Below are positions 1 to 7,005 of a stretch of 28,000 bases of DNA, one piece after another (position 1 is the first letter of the stretch; every line of letters starts with the position of its first letter). Position numbers and translations under genes: made by a program. The notes beneath the pieces were generated by a model that saw nothing but the letters and a program-made list of their open reading frames with translations, searched no databases and was not told where the DNA came from. The DNA is taken from assembly GCA_009693345.1 (NCBI GenBank), contig SHXL01000008.1, positions 1-28,000 of the forward strand, read 5' to 3'. This DNA comes from Betaproteobacteria bacterium (GTDB lineage Bacteria > Pseudomonadota > Gammaproteobacteria > Burkholderiales > SG8-39).

Positions 1-1
1 G

Positions 2-148
2 GGCACCGAGATGGTGATGCCGGGGGACAACATCAAGATGGTGGTGACGCTGATCACCCCGATCGCGATGGAGCAGGGCTTGCGCTTCGCCATCCGCGAG
101 GGCGGCAAGACCGTGGGCGCCGGCGTCGTCGCCAAGGTTATTGAGTAG
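2..148 (+). CDS. tuf: Elongation factor Tu, C-terminal end (partial)
   Basis: This is the last 48 codons of EF-Tu, the GTPase that brings aminoacyl-tRNA to the ribosomal A site; the 5' part lies outside the window. The reading frame contains GTEMVMPGDNIKMVV and ends in GGKTVGAGVVAKVIE before TAG, the very conserved end of domain III of bacterial EF-Tu. Only two bases separate its stop from the ATG of rpsJ, so the str operon runs straight into the S10 operon, as is usual in betaproteobacteria. Whether this is tufA or tufB cannot be told; position next to rpsJ suggests the copy downstream of fusA. Confidence 0.97.
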   Translation, partial: GTEMVMPGDNIKMVVTLITPIAMEQGLRFAIREGGKTVGAGVVAKVIE

Positions 149-150
149 AC

Positions 151-462
151 ATGGAAAGCCAACGCATCCGCATTCGTTTGAAGGCGTTCGATTACCGGCT
201 GATCGACCAGTCGGCGCTCGAGATCGTCGACACGGCCAAGCGTACCGGCGCGGTCGTGCGCGGTCCGGTGCCGCTGCCGACACGCAAGGCGCGCTTCGAT
301 GTGCTGCGCTCGCCGCATGCCGACAAGACCTCGCGCGAGCAGCTCGAGATCCGGACCCACCTCAGGCTGATGGACATCATCGATCCGACCGACAAGACGG
401 TGGATGCGCTGATGAAGCTCGATCTGCCGGCCGGCGTGGACGTGGAGATCAAGGTTAGGTAA
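151..462 (+). CDS. rpsJ: 30S ribosomal protein S10 (NusE)
   Basis: 103 aa, the standard S10 length. S10 sits in the head of the 30S subunit and also works as NusE with NusB in transcription antitermination. The long extended loop (about residues 42-62, with PLPTRKARFDV and SPHADKTSREQ) and the following EIRTHLRLMDI segment are family hallmarks. The start ATG lies two bases after the tuf stop, so there is no room for an E. coli-type S10 leader upstream, and translation probably depends on coupling to tuf. It is followed by an unusually long 79-base gap before rplC. Confidence 0.98.
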   Translation: MESQRIRIRLKAFDYRLIDQSALEIVDTAKRTGAVVRGPVPLPTRKARFDVLRSPHADKTSREQLEIRTHLRLMDIIDPTDKTVDALMKLDLPAGVDVEIKVR

Positions 463-483
463 CACCGAATTACGAAGTGCAGT

Positions 484-522
484 GCCGGCCAACAGGAGCC
501 GGCGCCCCCGGATCAACGGGGG
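484..522 (+). other. Two adjacent hairpins in the rpsJ-rplC gap
   Basis: The 79-base gap holds GCCGGC (484-489) and GCCGGC (498-503), able to form a 6-bp stem with an 8-base loop, directly followed by CCCCC (505-509) and GGGGG (518-522), a 5-bp stem with an 8-base loop. No T-run follows, so these are not intrinsic terminators. They could stabilise mRNA, pace translation, or be part of ribosomal protein feedback; the role is inference only. Confidence 0.4.
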
Positions 523-531
523 TCAACGAGA

Positions 532-537
532 AGAGGA
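532..537 (+). promoter_or_regulatory. Ribosome binding site that fixes the rplC start
   Basis: AGAGGA lies four bases upstream of the ATG at 542. An in-frame GTG at 482 would add 20 residues with no similarity to L3 and would translate through the two hairpins, so the ATG with this Shine-Dalgarno sequence is the better start. Confidence 0.7.
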
Positions 538-541
538 TCGT

Positions 542-1180
542 ATGACGATAGGACTGGTCGGCCGCAAGGTCGGCATGATGCGCATCTTCACCGACGAGGG
601 CGACGCCCAGCCGGTGACCGTGCTCGACGTCTCCGACAACCGCATCACGCAGATCAAGACCGCGGACAAGGACGGCTACTCGGCCGTGCAGGTCGCGTTC
701 GGCAAGCGCCGCGCGAGTCGCGTGAAGAAGCCCCTCGCCGGGCATCTCGCGAAGGCTGCCGTGGAAGCGGGCCATACCCTGAAGGAATTCCGCGCCAAGG
801 CCGAAGAAGTCACCAGCCTCAAGGTCGGCGGCAAGATCGGCGTCGAGATCTTCAGGGTCGGGCAGAAGGTGGACGTGCAGGGCACCACGCTCGGCAAGGG
901 CTTCGCCGGCGTCATCAAGCGGCACCACTTCTCCTCGAACCGCGAAACGCACGGCAACTCGATCACGACGCGCGCCCAGGGCTCGACCGGACAGCGGCAG
1001 GATCCGGGTCGCGTGTTCCCCGGCAAGCGCATGGCCGGACATCTGGGCAACAAGCAACGCACGATCCAGAACCTGGTCGTGGTGCGCATCGACGCCGAGC
1101 GCCAGCTGCTGCTGGTCAAGGGCTCGGTGCCCGGCTACGCGGGCCGCGACATCGTTGTACGCCCGGCGGTTAAGGCCTGA
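542..1180 (+). CDS. rplC: 50S ribosomal protein L3
   Basis: 212 aa from the ATG at 542; begins MTIGLVGRKVGMMRIF, as in other bacterial L3 proteins. L3 is an early assembly protein whose central extension reaches toward the peptidyl transferase centre. That extension is visible at about residues 126-170 (HGNSITTRAQGSTGQRQDPG, then KRMAGHLGN). The GQ-x-Q segment (Q151/Q153) contains the site that the methyltransferase PrmB modifies in E. coli. It is followed two bases later by rplD, so the two are cotranscribed. Confidence 0.98.
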   Translation: MTIGLVGRKVGMMRIFTDEGDAQPVTVLDVSDNRITQIKTADKDGYSAVQVAFGKRRASRVKKPLAGHLAKAAVEAGHTLKEFRAKAEEVTSLKVGGKIGVEIFRVGQKVDVQGTTLGKGFAGVIKRHHFSSNRETHGNSITTRAQGSTGQRQDPGRVFPGKRMAGHLGNKQRTIQNLVVVRIDAERQLLLVKGSVPGYAGRDIVVRPAVKA

Positions 1181-1182
1181 TC

Positions 1183-1800
1183 ATGGAACTCAAACTGATC
1201 AACGACAAGGGCGCGGCGGGCACCATGGCCGCCAAAGACGAAATTTTCGCGCGTGACTTTAACGAGGCGCTGATCCACCAGCTCGTGGTCGCCTACGAGG
1301 CGAACGCGCGCCTCGCCACCAGCAAGCAGAAGGACCGCGGCGAAGTGCGCCATTCGACCAAGAAGCCCTGGCGCCAGAAGGGCACCGGCCGTGCGCGCGC
1401 CGGCATGACCTCCAGCCCGCTCTGGCGCGGCGGCGGCAAGATCTTCCCCAACACCGCGCAGGAGAACTACTCGCAGAAGGTGAACCGCAGGATGTATCGC
1501 GCCGGCATGGCGTCGATCCTGTCGCAGCTCGCCCGCGAAGACCGCATCCGCGTGGTGGATGAGTTCAAGGTAGAGCACCCGAAAACCAGGCTGCTCGCGC
1601 AGAAGGTGAAGGCGATGGGCTTCGACGAAGTGCTGGTGATCACGGACGAGGTGGACAGCAACCTCACGCTGTCCTCGCGCAACCTGCACAACGTCAAGGT
1701 GATCTCCGCGCAGCAGGCCAATCCGGTGGCGCTGGTGCGCTACCCGAATGTGCTGCTGACCAAGAAGGCGGTGGCGAAGTTCGAGGAGATGTTCAAATGA
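1183..1800 (+). CDS. rplD: 50S ribosomal protein L4
   Basis: 205 aa, normal length. L4 binds 23S rRNA near the exit tunnel with a long loop; in gammaproteobacteria it is also the repressor of the S10 operon. The loop is recognisable in RPWRQKGTGRAR-like sequence (here KKPWRQKGTGRARAGM, about residues 61-76), followed by SPLWRGGGKIF. The stop overlaps the rplW start in ATGA (1797-1800), indicating translational coupling. Whether L4 represses here is unknown, because the usual leader ahead of rpsJ is absent. Confidence 0.98.
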   Translation: MELKLINDKGAAGTMAAKDEIFARDFNEALIHQLVVAYEANARLATSKQKDRGEVRHSTKKPWRQKGTGRARAGMTSSPLWRGGGKIFPNTAQENYSQKVNRRMYRAGMASILSQLAREDRIRVVDEFKVEHPKTRLLAQKVKAMGFDEVLVITDEVDSNLTLSSRNLHNVKVISAQQANPVALVRYPNVLLTKKAVAKFEEMFK

Positions 1801-2111
1801 CCGCGGTGAAGAAGTACAACGCCGAGCAGCTGATGCAGGTATTGCTCGCCCCGGTGGTTTCGGAGAAGAGCACCCGCGTGGCAGACAAGAACCGCCAGTA
1901 CGTATTCCGCGTCGCCGATGCGGCCACCAAGCCCGAAATAAAGGCCGCGGTGGAGCTGCTGTTCAAGACCAAGGTGGACTCGGTCACGGTGACCAGGGTG
2001 AAGGGCAAGAAAAAGCGTTTCGGCCGCTTCATCGGCCGCCGGAACAACTGGAAGAAGGCCTACGTGTGTCTCGCCGCCGGCCAGGAAATCAATTTTGCGG
2101 CGACGGAGTAA
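1797..2111 (+). CDS. rplW: 50S ribosomal protein L23
   Basis: 104 aa. L23 sits at the polypeptide exit and is a docking point for trigger factor and SRP. The sequence shows the family pattern LLAPVVSEKSTRVAD near the N-terminus, VNxV-type core (here VDSVTVTRVKGKKKRFGR) and a short C-terminal strand. The start ATG overlaps the rplD stop by four bases, which fixes the start. rplB begins three bases after its stop. Confidence 0.98.
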   Translation: MTAVKKYNAEQLMQVLLAPVVSEKSTRVADKNRQYVFRVADAATKPEIKAAVELLFKTKVDSVTVTRVKGKKKRFGRFIGRRNNWKKAYVCLAAGQEINFAATE

Positions 2112-2114
2112 ACC

Positions 2115-2942
2115 ATGCCATTGATGAAAGTCAAACCGACCTCGCCAGGCCGGCGCGCGCTCGTCAAGGTGATCTCGCCCGATCTGCACAAGGGCGAGCC
2201 GCACTGGCCGTTGCTTGAGTCTCAGACTCGCGGCAGCGGGCGCAACAACCATGGCCGCATCACGATGCGGCACAAGGGCGGCGGCCACAAGCAGCACTAC
2301 CGCATCGTGGACTTCCGGCGCGACAAGGACGGCATCCAGGCCACCGTCGAACGGCTGGACTACGATCCCAATCGCAGTGCCCACCTCGCCCTTCTCCTTT
2401 ACGCTGACGGCGAGCGCCGCTATATCATCGCGCCCAAGGGCCTCACTGCGGGCGCGCAGCTGCTTTCCGGCGCGGAAGCGCCGATCAAGGCGGGCAACAC
2501 GCTGCCGCTCAAGAGCATTCCGGTGGGCACCACAGTGCATTGCATCGAGATGCTGCCCGGCAAAGGCGCGCAGATCGCCCGGTCGGCGGGCACCTCGGCG
2601 CAGTTGCTGGCGCGCGAGGGTTCCTACGCGCAGCTGCGGCTGCGCTCGGGCGAGATCCGCAAGGTGCATGTGGACTGCCGCGCCACCATCGGCGAAGTCG
2701 GCAACGATGAACACAACCTGGAATCGATCGGCAAGGCGGGCCGCAAGCGCTGGCGCGGCGTGAAGCCGACGGTGCGCGGTGTGGCGATGAATCCGATCGA
2801 CCACCCGCACGGCGGCGGCGAAGGCCGCACCTCGTCTGGGCGTCCGCCGGTTTCGCCCTGGGGCGTGCAGACCAAGGGATTCAAGACCCGGCGCAACAAG
2901 CGGACGCAGGTCATGATCGTTCGCGACCGGCGTACCAAATAA
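2115..2942 (+). CDS. rplB: 50S ribosomal protein L2
   Basis: 275 aa, the usual size. L2 is needed for subunit association and peptidyl transfer. The C-terminal loop NPIDHPHGGGEGR is intact; H230 corresponds to the functionally important His229 of E. coli L2. The N-terminal part has GRNNHGRITMRHKGGGHK, an rRNA-contacting segment. A long +1-frame open stretch at 2215-2763 lies inside this gene and is a high-GC shadow, not a gene. Confidence 0.99.
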   Translation: MPLMKVKPTSPGRRALVKVISPDLHKGEPHWPLLESQTRGSGRNNHGRITMRHKGGGHKQHYRIVDFRRDKDGIQATVERLDYDPNRSAHLALLLYADGERRYIIAPKGLTAGAQLLSGAEAPIKAGNTLPLKSIPVGTTVHCIEMLPGKGAQIARSAGTSAQLLAREGSYAQLRLRSGEIRKVHVDCRATIGEVGNDEHNLESIGKAGRKRWRGVKPTVRGVAMNPIDHPHGGGEGRTSSGRPPVSPWGVQTKGFKTRRNKRTQVMIVRDRRTK

Positions 2943-2957
2943 GGGAAGGTCAGGAAT

Positions 2958-3332
2958 ATGGCACGCTCAATTAAGAAGGGTCCATTCGTGGACTACCACC
3001 TGATGCAGAAGGTCGACAAGGCGCGCGGCGGCAACGACAAGCGCCCGATCAAGACCTGGTCGCGGCGCTCGACGGTGATGCCCGATTTCGTCGGCCTGAC
3101 GCTGGCGGTGCACAACGGCAAGCAGCACATTCCCGTGTACGTCACCGAGAACATGGTCGGGCACAAGCTCGGCGAGTTCGCGCTGACGCGCATCTTCAAG
3201 AGCCACTCGGCAGCGGGCAAGCGCACCGCGGAAGCGGCAGCGGCGGGCAAGTCGCCGCCGCCCGGCGGCGGCATCGGCACGGGTGCCGCGGCACCTGCAG
3301 CTCCGGCGCCGGCGGCGCCGGCCAAGAAGTAA
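2958..3332 (+). CDS. rpsS: 30S ribosomal protein S19 with long Ala/Pro C-terminal tail
   Basis: 124 aa, against about 92 in most bacteria. Residues 1 to about 84 are a normal S19 (MARSIKKGPFVDYHL, TWSRRSTVMPDFVG, TENMVGHKLGEFALTR), which sits in the 30S head near the A-site tRNA. Residues from about 85 to 124 are an added low-complexity tail rich in Ala, Pro and Gly, ending APAAPAKK. The tail keeps the frame and is followed by a proper Shine-Dalgarno sequence and rplV, so it is not an assembly slip that I can detect. A tail like this should be disordered and may reach out of the 30S head. Confidence 0.97.
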   Translation: MARSIKKGPFVDYHLMQKVDKARGGNDKRPIKTWSRRSTVMPDFVGLTLAVHNGKQHIPVYVTENMVGHKLGEFALTRIFKSHSAAGKRTAEAAAAGKSPPPGGGIGTGAAAPAAPAPAAPAKK

Positions 3333-3341
3333 GGAGCCGCC

Positions 3342-3671
3342 ATGGAAACAAAAGCGACATTGCGCGGCGCCCACCTTTCGGCGCAGAAGGGCCGCCTGGT
3401 GGCGGACCTGGTGCGCGGCAAGAAAGTGGACCAGGCGATCAACATCCTCGCCTTCTCGCCGAAAAAGGGCGCGAGCCTGGTGAAAAAACTCCTCGAGTCC
3501 GCGATCGCCAATGCCGAGCACAATGACGGCGCGGACGTCGACGCGCTCAAGGTGAAGACGATCCACGTCGAACGCGGTTCCTTCCAGAAGCGTTTCCACG
3601 CACGCGCCAAGGGGCGCGGCAACAGGGTGCTACGGCACTCCTGCCATATCTACCTGACGGTCGGAGATTAG
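3342..3671 (+). CDS. rplV: 50S ribosomal protein L22
   Basis: 109 aa, the standard length. L22 lines the exit tunnel; its beta-hairpin loop is a known site of macrolide resistance changes. Family features are LRGAHLSAQKGRLVADLVRG at residues 6-25, KLLESAIANAEHNDG in the middle and the C-terminal hairpin with FHARAKGRGNRVLR before the final strand HIYLTVGD. GGAG precedes the ATG at 3342. It is in the S10 operon between rpsS and rpsC. Confidence 0.98.
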   Translation: METKATLRGAHLSAQKGRLVADLVRGKKVDQAINILAFSPKKGASLVKKLLESAIANAEHNDGADVDALKVKTIHVERGSFQKRFHARAKGRGNRVLRHSCHIYLTVGD

Positions 3672-3680
3672 AGAGAACCC

Positions 3681-4553
3681 ATGGGACAGAAGATCAATCC
3701 GACCGGCTTCCGGCTCGCGGTCAACCGCAACTGGAGCTCCAAGTGGTACGCCAACAACCGCAATTTCGCTGGGATGCTGGCCGAGGACATCAAGGTTCGT
3801 TCCTTCCTCAAGAAGAAGCTCGCGCATGCCTCCGTCGGCCGCATCCTGATCGAGCGTCCGGCGAAGGACGCGCGCATCACCATCTTCTCGGCGCGGCCGG
3901 GCGTGGTGATCGGCAAGAAGGGCGAGGAGATCGAGGCGCTCAAGGCCGAACTGCGGCGCATCATGGGCGTGCAGCAGGTGCACGTGAACATCGAGGAAAT
4001 CCGAAAGCCGGAAACGGATGCGCAGCTGATCGCCGATTCGATCGCGCAGCAGCTCGAGAAGCGCATCATGTTTCGCCGCGCGATGAAGCGCGCGATGCAG
4101 AACGCCATGCGCCTGGGTGCGCAGGGCGTCAAGATCATGAGCGCGGGGCGTCTTAACGGCCACGAGATCGCGCGCACCGAGTGGTACCGCGAGGGCCGCG
4201 TTCCGCTGCACACGCTGCGCGCCGATATCGATTTCGGCATGGGCGCGGCGAAGACCAGCTACGGCGTTATCGGCATCAAGGTATGGGTCTACAAGGGCGA
4301 GGTCATACCCAAGGGTGAGGCGCAGGCCGCGTTGACCACCGCGTTGCCGGCGGCGGCGCACCCCGAGGCGCCCAGCGAACCCAAGCGTGTCAAGAAACCG
4401 GCGCCGAAGATCGGGGCGAAACGCGCTCCCGCCAGGCCGCGGCCGGACGGCGGGAAAAAGGCTGCGAGTAAAGCCGAACCTGCGGCCGCGCCGAAGACCA
4501 CGGTCAAGCGGGTCAGGAAAATCGTCAAAGAAGACGCGGATAAGAAAGACTAA
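3681..4553 (+). CDS. rpsC: 30S ribosomal protein S3 with long basic C-terminal tail
   Basis: 290 aa, against 233 in E. coli and roughly 260-270 in many betaproteobacteria. The N-terminal domain starts MGQKINPTGFRLAVNRNW; the KH domain has RPGVVIGKKGEEIE; the C-terminal domain has the REGRVPLHTLRADIDFG segment. S3 forms the mRNA entry channel with S4 and S5 and contributes to mRNA unwinding. From about residue 214 a Lys/Ala/Pro-rich tail of some 75 residues follows (KKPAPKIGAKRAPARP and similar). The tail is strongly basic and is likely disordered and near the mRNA entry site. Confidence 0.97.
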   Translation: MGQKINPTGFRLAVNRNWSSKWYANNRNFAGMLAEDIKVRSFLKKKLAHASVGRILIERPAKDARITIFSARPGVVIGKKGEEIEALKAELRRIMGVQQVHVNIEEIRKPETDAQLIADSIAQQLEKRIMFRRAMKRAMQNAMRLGAQGVKIMSAGRLNGHEIARTEWYREGRVPLHTLRADIDFGMGAAKTSYGVIGIKVWVYKGEVIPKGEAQAALTTALPAAAHPEAPSEPKRVKKPAPKIGAKRAPARPRPDGGKKAASKAEPAAAPKTTVKRVRKIVKEDADKKD

Positions 4554-4556
4554 GCC

Positions 4557-4970
4557 ATGCTGCAACCCGCACGCACCAAGTACCGCAAGCAGCAGAAGGG
4601 CCGCAACACCGGCATCGCCACGCGCGGCAACAAGGTTTCCTTCGGCGAATACGGCCTCAAGGCGATCGGCCGTGGCCGCCTCACGGCGCGCCAGCTCGAG
4701 GCGGCGCGTCGTACGCTTTCGCGTCACATAAAACGCGGTGGCCGGGTCTGGATCCGCGTATTTCCGGACAAGCCGATATCGCGCAAGCCCGCCGAAGTCC
4801 GCATGGGCAACGGCAAGGGTAATCCGGAATATTTCGTCTGCGAAATCCAGCCCGGCAAGATCATTTTTGAGATGGACGGCGTGGATGCTGCGCTCGCGAA
4901 GGAAGCCTTCGCCCTGGCCGCGGCCAAACTTCCGTTCCGGACCGCGTCCGTCCACAGAATGCTGGGATAG
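4557..4970 (+). CDS. rplP: 50S ribosomal protein L16
   Basis: 137 aa, typical. L16 organises the A-site region of the 50S subunit and is one of the last proteins to assemble. The N-terminus MLQPARTKYRKQQKGRN and the segment RVFPDKPISRKPAEVRMGNGKG (here split across about residues 73-94) are diagnostic. The arginine in KPAEVRMG corresponds to the residue hydroxylated by YcfD/RoxA in E. coli. The ATG follows the rpsC stop by three bases. Confidence 0.98.
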   Translation: MLQPARTKYRKQQKGRNTGIATRGNKVSFGEYGLKAIGRGRLTARQLEAARRTLSRHIKRGGRVWIRVFPDKPISRKPAEVRMGNGKGNPEYFVCEIQPGKIIFEMDGVDAALAKEAFALAAAKLPFRTASVHRMLG

Positions 4971-4985
4971 AAGGAATCCACGTCC

Positions 4986-5177
4986 ATGAAAGCCAATGAA
5001 CTTCGCGCCAAGAGCGGCGACGAGCTGCAAAAGGAGCTGAACGAACTGCTGCGGGCGCAGTTTGGGCTGCGCATGCAGCATGCGACGCAGCAGCTGGCCA
5101 ACACCAGCCAGATCAGGAAAGTGCGGCGCGACATCGCGCGCGCGCGAACCGTCGTCAAAGAGAAAGCCGCAAAATGA
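4986..5177 (+). CDS. rpmC: 50S ribosomal protein L29
   Basis: 63 aa, two-helix L29 that lies by the exit tunnel next to L23 and contacts trigger factor. It has the family pattern MKANELRAKSGDELQKELNE at the start and the LRMQHATQQLANTSQIRKVR segment in the second helix. The stop overlaps the rpsQ start by four bases (ATGA, 5174-5177), so the pair is translationally coupled. Confidence 0.97.
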   Translation: MKANELRAKSGDELQKELNELLRAQFGLRMQHATQQLANTSQIRKVRRDIARARTVVKEKAAK

Positions 5178-5476
5178 ACGCTACAGCTACCCCGCAGCCG
5201 GCCGCTCCCGCCGCAGTTCCCGTCAAAAACCAGCGCAAGCTCATAGGCCGCGTTGTAAGCAACAAGATGCAGAAGACCGTGGTGGTGCAGGTCGAGCGCC
5301 GCGTGAAGCACGCGACCTTCGGCAAGATCATTACCCGATCGAGCAAGTACCACGCGCATGTCGCCAGCGGCACGTTCCAGGAAGGAGACCTGGTGGAGAT
5401 CGCCGAAGGCCGGCCGATCTCGAAAACCAAGTCCTGGACCGTCACGCGCCTTGTAGAGAAATCGAAAATCGTTTAA
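5174..5476 (+). CDS. rpsQ: 30S ribosomal protein S17 with N-terminal extension
   Basis: 100 aa, against 84 in E. coli. The core (from about residue 18) shows NQRKLIGRVVSNKMQKTVVV and the C-terminal ISKTKSWTVTRLVEK typical of S17, a primary 16S rRNA binder with an OB fold. The first 17 residues (MNATATPQPAAPAAVPV) are an Ala/Pro-rich addition. The start is fixed by the ATGA overlap with rpmC. The last bases of the gene carry a candidate promoter for the next gene block, and its TAA stop lies within the putative -10 element. Confidence 0.96.
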   Translation: MNATATPQPAAPAAVPVKNQRKLIGRVVSNKMQKTVVVQVERRVKHATFGKIITRSSKYHAHVASGTFQEGDLVEIAEGRPISKTKSWTVTRLVEKSKIV

Positions 5477-5479
5477 AAT
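5451..5479 (+). promoter_or_regulatory. Candidate spc-operon promoter
   Basis: TTGTAG (5451-5456) and TAAAAT (5474-5479) are separated by exactly 17 bases and lie at the end of rpsQ. The -10 matches TATAAT at five of six positions; the -35 matches only TTG of TTGACA. The region is locally A/T-rich in a high-GC surrounding and is followed by an 85-base leader before rplN, the place where E. coli has its spc promoter. This would allow rplN to rplO, secY and rpmJ to be made independently of the S10 block. Confidence 0.5.
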
Positions 5480-5526
5480 TAGGTACTTTTCGTCCCCTTG
5501 GTCGTAACCTGCGGGGATCCAAAACT

Positions 5527-5543
5527 GTGCGTCCTGGGCGCAC
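5527..5543 (+). other. Leader hairpin upstream of rplN
   Basis: GTGCG and CGCAC can pair with a 7-base loop in the 88-base gap between rpsQ and rplN. A second weak pair, CCCC (5494-5497) with GGGG (5513-5516), lies just upstream. No T-run follows. They may shape the 5' leader of the spc transcript; no known regulator site is recognised. Confidence 0.3.
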
Positions 5544-5564
5544 AAGTTGGATGGAGTCACAACC

Positions 5565-5933
5565 ATGATTCAAATGCAGTCTGTGCTGGATGTCGCCGAT
5601 AACACCGGCGCGCGCGCCGTCATGTGCATCAAGGTGCTGGGCGGTTCGAAGCGCCGTTATGCCTCGATCGGCGACGTGATCAAGGTGAGCATCAAGGATG
5701 CGGCGCCGCGCGGCCGCGTGAAAAAAGGCGAGGTCTATGACGCTGTGGTGGTGCGCACCGCAAAGGGCGTGCGCCGCGGCGACGGCTCGCTGGTGCGCTT
5801 CGATTCGAACGCGGTGGTGCTGCTCACCGCCAAGCTGGAGCCGATCGGAACCCGCATCTTCGGGCCGGTGACGCGCGAACTGCGCACCGAGCGTTTCATG
5901 AAAATCGTTTCCCTCGCACCCGAGGTGCTGTGA
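5565..5933 (+). CDS. rplN: 50S ribosomal protein L14
   Basis: 122 aa from the ATG at 5565, exactly the usual L14 length; begins MIQMQSVLDVADNTGARAVM. L14 forms an inter-subunit bridge and binds the silencing factor RsfS. GGAG at 5553-5556 is eight bases upstream of this ATG. An in-frame TTG at 5547 would add six residues and destroy the spacing, so it was not used. The C-terminus LRTERFMKIVSLAPEVL is diagnostic. First gene of the spc block. Confidence 0.98.
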   Translation: MIQMQSVLDVADNTGARAVMCIKVLGGSKRRYASIGDVIKVSIKDAAPRGRVKKGEVYDAVVVRTAKGVRRGDGSLVRFDSNAVVLLTAKLEPIGTRIFGPVTRELRTERFMKIVSLAPEVL

Positions 5934-6250
5934 TGCGGAAAATTAAGAAGGGCGATGAAGTCGTCGTCATCTCCGGTCGCGACAAGGGCAAGCGTGGCGC
6001 GGTGCGGCGGCGGGTGGATGCCGAGCACGTCGTGGTGGAAGGCGTGAACCGGGTGAAGAAGCACCAGCGTCCGAACCCGATGAAGAACGTCACCGGCGGC
6101 ATCGTCGACAAGGACATGCCGATCCACGTCTCCAACATCGCGCTGTTCAATCCCGCCACCCAGAAGGCCGATCGCATCGGCTTCAAGGTGCTGGGCGACG
6201 GACGCAAGGTGCGGGTTTTCCGATCGAACGGCGAGCAGGTGGACGCGTAA
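5933..6250 (+). CDS. rplX: 50S ribosomal protein L24
   Basis: 105 aa. L24 is an assembly-initiating 50S protein. It contains the KOW motif near the N-terminus (KIKKGDEVVVISGRDKGKRG) and the HVSNIALFNPATQKADRIG segment typical of the family. The ATG at 5933 overlaps the last base of the rplN stop (TGATG); a GTG at 5930 directly ahead would add one residue and cannot be ruled out. Coupled to rplN. Confidence 0.97.
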   Translation: MRKIKKGDEVVVISGRDKGKRGAVRRRVDAEHVVVEGVNRVKKHQRPNPMKNVTGGIVDKDMPIHVSNIALFNPATQKADRIGFKVLGDGRKVRVFRSNGEQVDA

Positions 6251-6259
6251 GGACAGGCC

Positions 6260-7000
6260 ATGGCAAAGGACAAAGACAAGGACGTAAAGCCCAAGCGGCA
6301 GGAAGTGCAGCAGCAGCCGAAGGCGCCAAGGAAAGAGGCGCCGGCGAAGAAGGATGCTGTCCTGGCTCCGGCGAAAGAGACCGGCCCGAAGATTCCCGCG
6401 TCGCCGGCGCGGCTCGCGATCCAGTATCGCGACAAGATCGTGCCCGATCTGATGAAGAAATTCGGCTATACCACCGTGATGCAGGTGCCGCGCATCAAGA
6501 AGATCACGCTCAACATGGGCGTCGGCGAATCGGTGAACGACAAGAAGGTGCTCGATCACGCGGTCGGCGACATGACCAGGATCGCCGGCCAGAAGCCGGT
6601 GGTGACCAAGACTCGCAAGTCGATCGCGAATTTCAAGGTGCGCGCCGGATACCCCGTCGGCTGCATGGTGACCCTGCGCGGCGCACGGATGTACGAATTC
6701 TTCGACCGCCTGGTGAGCATCGCGATCCCGCGAATCCGCGACTTTCGGGGCGTGTCCAACCGCGCCTTCGACGGCCGCGGCAGCTACAGCTTGGGCATCA
6801 AGGAACAGATCATCTTTCCCGAGATCGAGTACGACAAGATCGACGCTATCCGGGGCATGGACATTGCCATCAACACGACGGCGAAAACCGACGACGAGGC
6901 GCGCGCGCTGCTCACGGCGTTCCGCTTCCCGTTCCGGGTGGACCAGGTGAAGCCGGATTCGAAACAGCAAGATCCGAACATGCAAGAACAGAAAGGCTGA
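6260..7000 (+). CDS. rplE: 50S ribosomal protein L5 with extensions at both ends
   Basis: 246 aa, against 179 in E. coli. The L5 core spans about residues 49-226 (LMKKFGYTTVMQVPRIKKIT, NMGVGESVNDKK, GRGSYSLGIKEQIIFPE) and binds 5S rRNA in the central protuberance. About 48 residues are added at the N-terminus (Lys/Ala/Pro/Glu-rich, e.g. KAPRKEAPAKKDA) and about 20 at the C-terminus (DQVKPDSKQQDP and on). GGACAGGCC precedes the ATG at 6260; no start codon close to the usual L5 start is available, which supports the long form. Double extension of L5 is unusual. Confidence 0.95.
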   Translation: MAKDKDKDVKPKRQEVQQQPKAPRKEAPAKKDAVLAPAKETGPKIPASPARLAIQYRDKIVPDLMKKFGYTTVMQVPRIKKITLNMGVGESVNDKKVLDHAVGDMTRIAGQKPVVTKTRKSIANFKVRAGYPVGCMVTLRGARMYEFFDRLVSIAIPRIRDFRGVSNRAFDGRGSYSLGIKEQIIFPEIEYDKIDAIRGMDIAINTTAKTDDEARALLTAFRFPFRVDQVKPDSKQQDPNMQEQKG

Positions 7001-7005
7001 CCAGC

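Noticed and set aside
1..150. An E. coli-type S10 leader ahead of rpsJ
   Set aside because: The tuf coding sequence ends two bases before rpsJ, leaving no leader.
482..541. In-frame GTG start 20 codons upstream of rplC
   Set aside because: The added residues do not resemble L3, and the ATG at 542 has a good AGAGGA site.
3630..5081. 483-codon open frame on the minus strand
   Set aside because: Antisense to rpsC, rplP and rpmC; no recognisable domain and no ribosome binding site logic.
5547..5564. TTG start upstream of rplN
   Set aside because: L14 is exactly 122 residues from the ATG at 5565, with GGAG correctly spaced.
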